Of a DNA stretch of 10,526 nucleotides, positions 8,090 through 10,526 are shown one piece after another. Source of the stretch: Candidatus Zhuqueibacterota bacterium (GTDB lineage Bacteria > Zhuqueibacterota > Zhuqueibacteria > Residuimicrobiales > Residuimicrobiaceae). How positions within the stretch are numbered: position 1 is the stretch's first letter; each line of letters opens with the position of its first letter. The notes under the pieces are model-generated. The model had not been told where the DNA came from. It did not search any database and saw only the letters and a program-made list of their open reading frames with translations. The translations under genes and the position numbers were made by a program. The stretch covers positions 1-10,526 of the forward strand of contig JAFGSU010000339.1 in the NCBI GenBank assembly GCA_016934435.1, given 5' to 3'.

Positions 8090-8466
8090 CCCAATAAAAA
8101 TTCCGGTTTATCCGGATTGGGTGAAATAGGGCGCTGATTTTCACTGCATGATAATTGTCGTTCCAATGAATTTACGCTCCGCAGCGGACAAAGTCAAGGC
8201 GAACTTTTCCTCGCTATGCGTACTGGAGATTGCCAGGACAGGAATCTGTTTGACTTATTTTTACCCACTGAGCCAATCCATGCTTACGCGTTGGGTATGG
8301 CAATAATGCCATGATTCACGCAAGGACATAAAAAAAGATGGTCATTGCGAATCCGCCGCAGGCGGATGAAGCAATCCCCGCCATGTCCTTAAAAGCGAGT
8401 GCGCCGATACGTAATCCCTACCATCATTTGATACCCCAACCAGGATATAGCGGAATTTTTATTGGG
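8090..8466. repeat. 377-bp region bounded by 32-base inverted repeats (MITE-like or paired REP)
   Basis: The left arm (8090-8121) and the reverse complement of the right arm (8435-8466) match at 28 of 32 positions by eye. The outer 16 bases, CCCAATAAAAATTCCG, are identical. No transposase or credible ORF lies between them. No target-site duplication is apparent: the left flank ends GACAAT and the right flank begins CGATCA. Each arm also has CCCAAY...ATTGGG at its own ends, so each could fold alone. The pair could therefore be two copies of a REP-like hairpin in inverted orientation rather than transposon ends. Smaller palindromes lie inside: TCCGCAGCGGA at 8178-8188, ATGGCA/TGCCAT at 8297-8312, and the element at 8322-8390. 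No gene is seen in this stretch. Confidence 0.6.
8322..8390. repeat. REP-like ATTGC...GCAAT element with outer 8-bp inverted repeat
   Basis: The core ATTGC (8344-8348) ... GCAAT (8371-8375) encloses a perfect stem ATCCGCC-GCA-GGCGGAT (8351-8367). This matches the general form of the widespread CATTGCGA...GAAGCAATC intergenic palindrome found in many bacterial phyla. AAGGACAT (8322-8329) and ATGTCCTT (8383-8390) form an outer 8-bp inverted repeat around it. It sits inside the 8090-8466 element, suggesting nested insertion or shared hot-spot use. Confidence 0.6.
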
Positions 8467-8483
8467 CGATCAGTCTGATCGCC
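8465..8483. repeat. 19-bp near-perfect palindrome (operator-like or hairpin)
   Basis: GGCGATCAG-T-CTGATCGCC is a 9-bp inverted repeat around a single base. It overlaps the outer end of the inverted-repeat element by two bases. It could be a dimeric repressor operator, lying about 20 bp upstream of a TATAAT at 8506-8511, or another intergenic hairpin. Only TTAAAATTTT follows, so it is a weak terminator candidate at best. Confidence 0.45.
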
Positions 8484-8505
8484 TTAAAATTTTCAACCAC
8501 TTTGT

Positions 8506-8511
8506 ATAATA
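8506..8511 (+). promoter_or_regulatory. Possible -10 box
   Basis: TATAAT preceded by TTTG. The -35 region at about 16-17 bases upstream (CTTAAA/TTAAAA) is poor. It would give a leader of over 200 bases to the pseudogene at 8731. A second, closer TATAAT lies at 8690. Confidence 0.25.
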
Positions 8512-8665
8512 AAATTGAAAAGTTATTAATGGCTCACAAAAATTGAACGATCACAAAAAAAATATCCTTTCTGTGCCCTTTCACTTTTATGCCCCAATCC
8601 ACTATATAGAAATCACGGTTTCAAGAAACCAAATCCGTGCCGATTCGTATACAAATTTATCCGCT

Positions 8666-8695
8666 TTGTTTAGAATTGGACCAACACGCTATAAT
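8666..8695 (+). promoter_or_regulatory. Candidate promoter of the DUF5916 remnant
   Basis: TTGTTT (8666-8671) and a perfect TATAAT (8690-8695) are separated by 18 bases, with the ATG at 8731 about 35 bases downstream and GAAGGGG as ribosome site at 8718-8723. The -10 is consensus; the -35 matches only at TTG. Confidence 0.5.
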
Positions 8696-8730
8696 AAACT
8701 TAAGCATGCCAATTATGAAGGGGATGTCTC

Positions 8731-9077
8731 ATGAAATTAATCCAGAAGACGAATATGGTAGCCATCGTCTGCCTGACATGGATTGTCTTTCCAATAGCCG
8801 TTGCCGGGCAAACAGGTATTCATAATCAGGGTTCAGGCACCTCGGAGGATCCCTATGCGGTACCTGAAACAGATGATCAGATCATGGTCGACGCGGTCCT
8901 GGAGGAGCCGGCCTGGCAGGACGCGTTGACACTGGAATTGAAATTTCCTACAAAATCAATCCGCGCACGGTGCTCTTTTTAGGATACAGCGATAACTATA
9001 CGGGGGATCAGAACATCAGGCTGACGCAATCCAACCGGACCTTATTCCTGAAATTGGGGTATGCCTGGGTGATATAA
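8731..9077 (+). pseudogene. DUF5916/CBM9-like outer-membrane protein, gutted by internal deletion
   Basis: Two ends of one family survive in different frames. The first frame starts at the ATG 8731: a signal peptide (MKLIQKTNMVAIVCLTWIVFPIAVAG) is followed by DDQIMVDAVLEEPAWQDALTLELKF, the opening of the CBM9-like domain of DUF5916 proteins (pattern I.VDG.LDEPAWQ.A). It then runs into eight unrelated residues and a stop at 8980-8982. The second frame, readable from about 8943 to a TAA at 9075-9077, gives SYKINPRTVLFLGYSDNY...RTLFLKLGYAWVI. I recognise this as the C-terminal beta-strand end of the same family (SYKINP.T..FLGYSDNY...RTFFLK.GYAW.). Intact members are typically 700-850 residues, so roughly 85% is missing. 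The junction is at about 8935-8950, where TTTCC could be shared between both sides. The promoter and ribosome site still look good, so the deletion may be recent. Family assignment is from memory of the pattern. Confidence 0.8.
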
Positions 9078-9189
9078 AAATCTAAAGCCGAAAAGCCTTA
9101 ACCTGCGGATTGAATAAGGCCAGACGGAGCGCAGACATTCCTGTCCGCGTCTTGACCGCCGATGCATGATCCGGAACGGTGAGGAAAAA

Positions 9190-9786
9190 ATGATCTTATT
9201 CGTTTATTTCGATATCGCGACCCAAACCATATTTTCAAATTATATCATGCAAAAAGTAGTCGAGTGCTCGAATCACATATCAAATAAAACAATCAGGGCT
9301 TTTGTCACCCAGGTGCTGACAGCCATGTTTCTGATCCTTACTTACGGCATAATGGCTTGCAAAGGTCCGGATGTTTCATACAACAGAGCCGAAGACAGGC
9401 AGGCAGTTGAAACGGCCATTCATAATGTCTTCGGCTGGGCGGTTAATAAGGATTTTGATCTGTTCTTCCATACCATTGCCGACGATTCCAACTTTATCAG
9501 CGTCACGCCTTACAATCGGGTCAAATTCGGCAGCCAGGCCGTGAAACAGGACAGTGCCTTCTGGGGCAGTCCGCATTTCAAGGCCATCCGGCATGAAATC
9601 CGCGATTTGCATATTCACTTTTCAACTTCCGGCGATGTCGCCTGGTTTTATGGTGTGGTGGATGATATCAACGAATGGCGAGGACAGCCCGCCAACTGGT
9701 GTAATACCAGATGGACCGGCGTTCTGGAAAAGAGAGAAGGGGAGTGGAGAGTTGTCCAGCAACATTTTTCCTGGGCGTCGGATTGA
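9190..9786 (+). CDS. SnoaL/NTF2-like domain protein, predicted lipoprotein (paralogue A)
   Basis: A 198-residue protein. Residues of about 66-198 form a cone-shaped NTF2-like (SnoaL_3/DUF4440-type) domain: an N-terminal helix with VETAIHNVFGWAVNKDFDLFF, then DDSNFISV, HEIRDLHIHFSTSGDVAWFYGVVDD and the terminal strands TRWTGVLEKREGEWRVVQQHFS. Some family members are enzymes or binding proteins; no catalytic assignment is possible here. A hydrophobic stretch ending GIMAC suggests lipidation at Cys57. The ATG at 9190 is chosen for GAGG five bases upstream, but it leaves an unusually long pre-Cys leader. An internal ATG at 9247 gives a more normal 38-residue leader but has no ribosome site. It lies 112 bp after the pseudogene and 63 bp before a close paralogue, and is probably co-transcribed with it. 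Confidence 0.85.
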   Translation: MILFVYFDIATQTIFSNYIMQKVVECSNHISNKTIRAFVTQVLTAMFLILTYGIMACKGPDVSYNRAEDRQAVETAIHNVFGWAVNKDFDLFFHTIADDSNFISVTPYNRVKFGSQAVKQDSAFWGSPHFKAIRHEIRDLHIHFSTSGDVAWFYGVVDDINEWRGQPANWCNTRWTGVLEKREGEWRVVQQHFSWASD

Positions 9787-9849
9787 TAGCATAAAAAATC
9801 TCTGTTAGGTTTGATAATGAAAAATAAAAACCATAGGAGGAAAAAATTC

Positions 9850-10338
9850 ATGGAAAGAACCTACACGATTATTTTGCTGTTCTTTGCCTTCATCCTCTTT
9901 GTTTTCCATTGTGGAGAACCTGGCGGGATGTTGAACAGAGAGGCTGAAATCCAGGAAATCTCCAGGGTCATCGATTCCGCCATAGGCTGGTTCAAGACCA
10001 AGGATTTCGAGCTGTCGTTCAACACCTTTGCCCAGGATTCCAATCTCCTCGAGGTGCATCCCGACGGGGAGGTGGTCAAGGGATTTGAGCAATTCAAGAA
10101 AAACGCGGAGATCTTTAAAAATCCGGAATTTTTATATGTGCGGCATGAGATATGGGATCAGAAGATCACGCTGTCAAAGTCGGGGGATACGGCCTGGTTC
10201 TTTTGCATGCTGAACGATATCAGCACCTGGAAAGGGCAGCAGGTCGGTTGGGAGAACACCCGCTGGACCGGTACGCTCGAAAAACGGGATGGCCGCTGGG
10301 TGATTGTACAGCAGCATTTTTCGTTTGCGGTGGAGTGA
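9850..10338 (+). CDS. SnoaL/NTF2-like domain protein, predicted lipoprotein (paralogue B)
   Basis: A 162-residue protein. MERTYTIILLFFAFILFVFHC is a compact export signal with a probable lipidated Cys21; His at -1 is atypical for a lipobox. The rest is an NTF2-like domain collinear with the preceding gene: IGWFKTKDFELSFNTF, QDSNLLEV, RHEIWDQKITLSKSGDTAWFF, NTRWTGTLEKRDGRWVIVQQHFS. Over the last 65 residues, which align without gaps, about 38 are identical to paralogue A by eye, showing tandem duplication; the signal regions are unrelated. AGGAGG at 9835-9840, nine bases upstream, fixes the start at 9850 rather than the in-frame TTG (9811) or ATG (9817) upstream. It is likely periplasmic and membrane-anchored; ligand or substrate unknown. 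Confidence 0.9.
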   Translation: MERTYTIILLFFAFILFVFHCGEPGGMLNREAEIQEISRVIDSAIGWFKTKDFELSFNTFAQDSNLLEVHPDGEVVKGFEQFKKNAEIFKNPEFLYVRHEIWDQKITLSKSGDTAWFFCMLNDISTWKGQQVGWENTRWTGTLEKRDGRWVIVQQHFSFAVE

Positions 10339-10396
10339 GGACGAAAATAAGTGTTATTACATAATAAATGGATTTTAAAACAAGGAGAGTTTCAGT

Positions 10397-10507
10397 ATGT
10401 TTAGAAAAAAGGGGAGAACATGTCTTTCGATAATAAAAGAACATATAAATCTTTTCTTTTTACTTATAATCGATCGTCCGGCAGATCCCTGCCGGACGGA
10501 ATGCTGA
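10397..10507 (+). CDS. Doubtful 36-aa ORF after the SnoaL pair
   Basis: The ATG at 10397 follows AAGGAG with eight-base spacing and reads MFRKKGRTCLSIIKEHINLFFLLII..., ending at TGA 10505-10507. A second frame from the ATG at 10420 (MSFDNKRTYKSF...) stays open to the window edge but has its GGGGAG only three bases away. Neither resembles a known family, and both run through the hairpin at 10475-10498. The convincing ribosome site makes a small gene, or the relic of a third co-transcribed gene interrupted by the palindromes, possible. Confidence 0.25.
   Translation: MFRKKGRTCLSIIKEHINLFFLLIIDRPADPCRTEC
10475..10498. repeat. Perfect GC-rich hairpin
   Basis: CGTCCGGCAG-ATCC-CTGCCGGACG is a 10-bp perfect stem with a 4-base loop. 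No T-run follows, so it is a REP-like palindrome rather than a textbook terminator, though it may protect the 3' end of the SnoaL transcript. Confidence 0.65.
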
Positions 10508-10508
10508 T

Positions 10509-10526
10509 GCGGGATTTCCATCCCGC
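10509..10526. repeat. Second perfect GC-rich hairpin at the window edge
   Basis: GCGGGAT-TTCC-ATCCCGC is a 7-bp perfect stem with a 4-base loop. It starts ten bases after the previous hairpin and reaches the last base, so the stem may continue outside. Both loops end in TCC, suggesting units of one repeat family. Confidence 0.6.

Noticed and set aside
7896..8137. Plus-strand frames reading through the CCTTCTCCCCC palindrome (62 and 68 codons)
   Set aside because: The peptides come from translation of dispersed repeats, a common annotation artefact.
8543..8734. 63-codon plus-strand frame upstream of the pseudogene
   Set aside because: TTG start with no ribosome site; it overlaps the likely promoter at 8666-8695 and the next start, and matches no family.

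Overview
The window reads like the chromosome of a Gram-negative bacterium of the Fibrobacterota-Chlorobiota-Bacteroidota-like assemblage, most plausibly a Calditrichota/KSB1-type lineage. The basis is family content: a TonB-dependent receptor with an N-terminal carboxypeptidase-regulatory-like domain, a DUF4397 lipoprotein, a large secreted FN3-type protein, and a DUF5916/CBM9-like remnant. There is no rRNA or other phylogenetic marker apart from engB, so the taxonomic placement is inference.

Left two thirds (1-6660, minus strand): one apparent operon, transcribed right to left. It holds a DUF4397 lipoprotein (6660-5983), then a 999-aa TonB-dependent outer-membrane receptor (5929-2930), then a large secreted protein with an FN3-like module (2824 to beyond base 1, cut by the window edge). 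All three products carry export signals and good Shine-Dalgarno sites, so together they look like an outer-membrane uptake or surface-assembly module. The substrate cannot be read from the sequence. Upstream of the operon (6661-7216) lies an AT-rich leader with three consecutive hairpins and an unusually complete, apparently unused Shine-Dalgarno sequence.

Centre (7217-7871, minus strand): the housekeeping ribosome-assembly GTPase gene engB (yihA/ysxC), followed by a clear hairpin terminator.

Right third (7872-10526): a repeat-rich accessory region, with genes on the plus strand. Bases 7990-8485 are packed with dispersed palindromes, including an inverted pair of 32-base repeats 377 bp end to end. 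Next come a promoter and ribosome site leading into a DUF5916-type pseudogene. Its N-terminus and C-terminus survive, but the whole middle is deleted and the two parts are out of frame. Then come two tandemly duplicated SnoaL/NTF2-like predicted lipoproteins. The window ends in two perfect GC-rich hairpins that overlap a doubtful small ORF.

I see no CRISPR array, transposase, phage gene, tRNA or rRNA, and no recognisable defence system. The most noteworthy items are the gutted DUF5916 gene, the inverted-repeat element, the structured operon leader with its orphan ribosome site, and the duplicated SnoaL lipoproteins.
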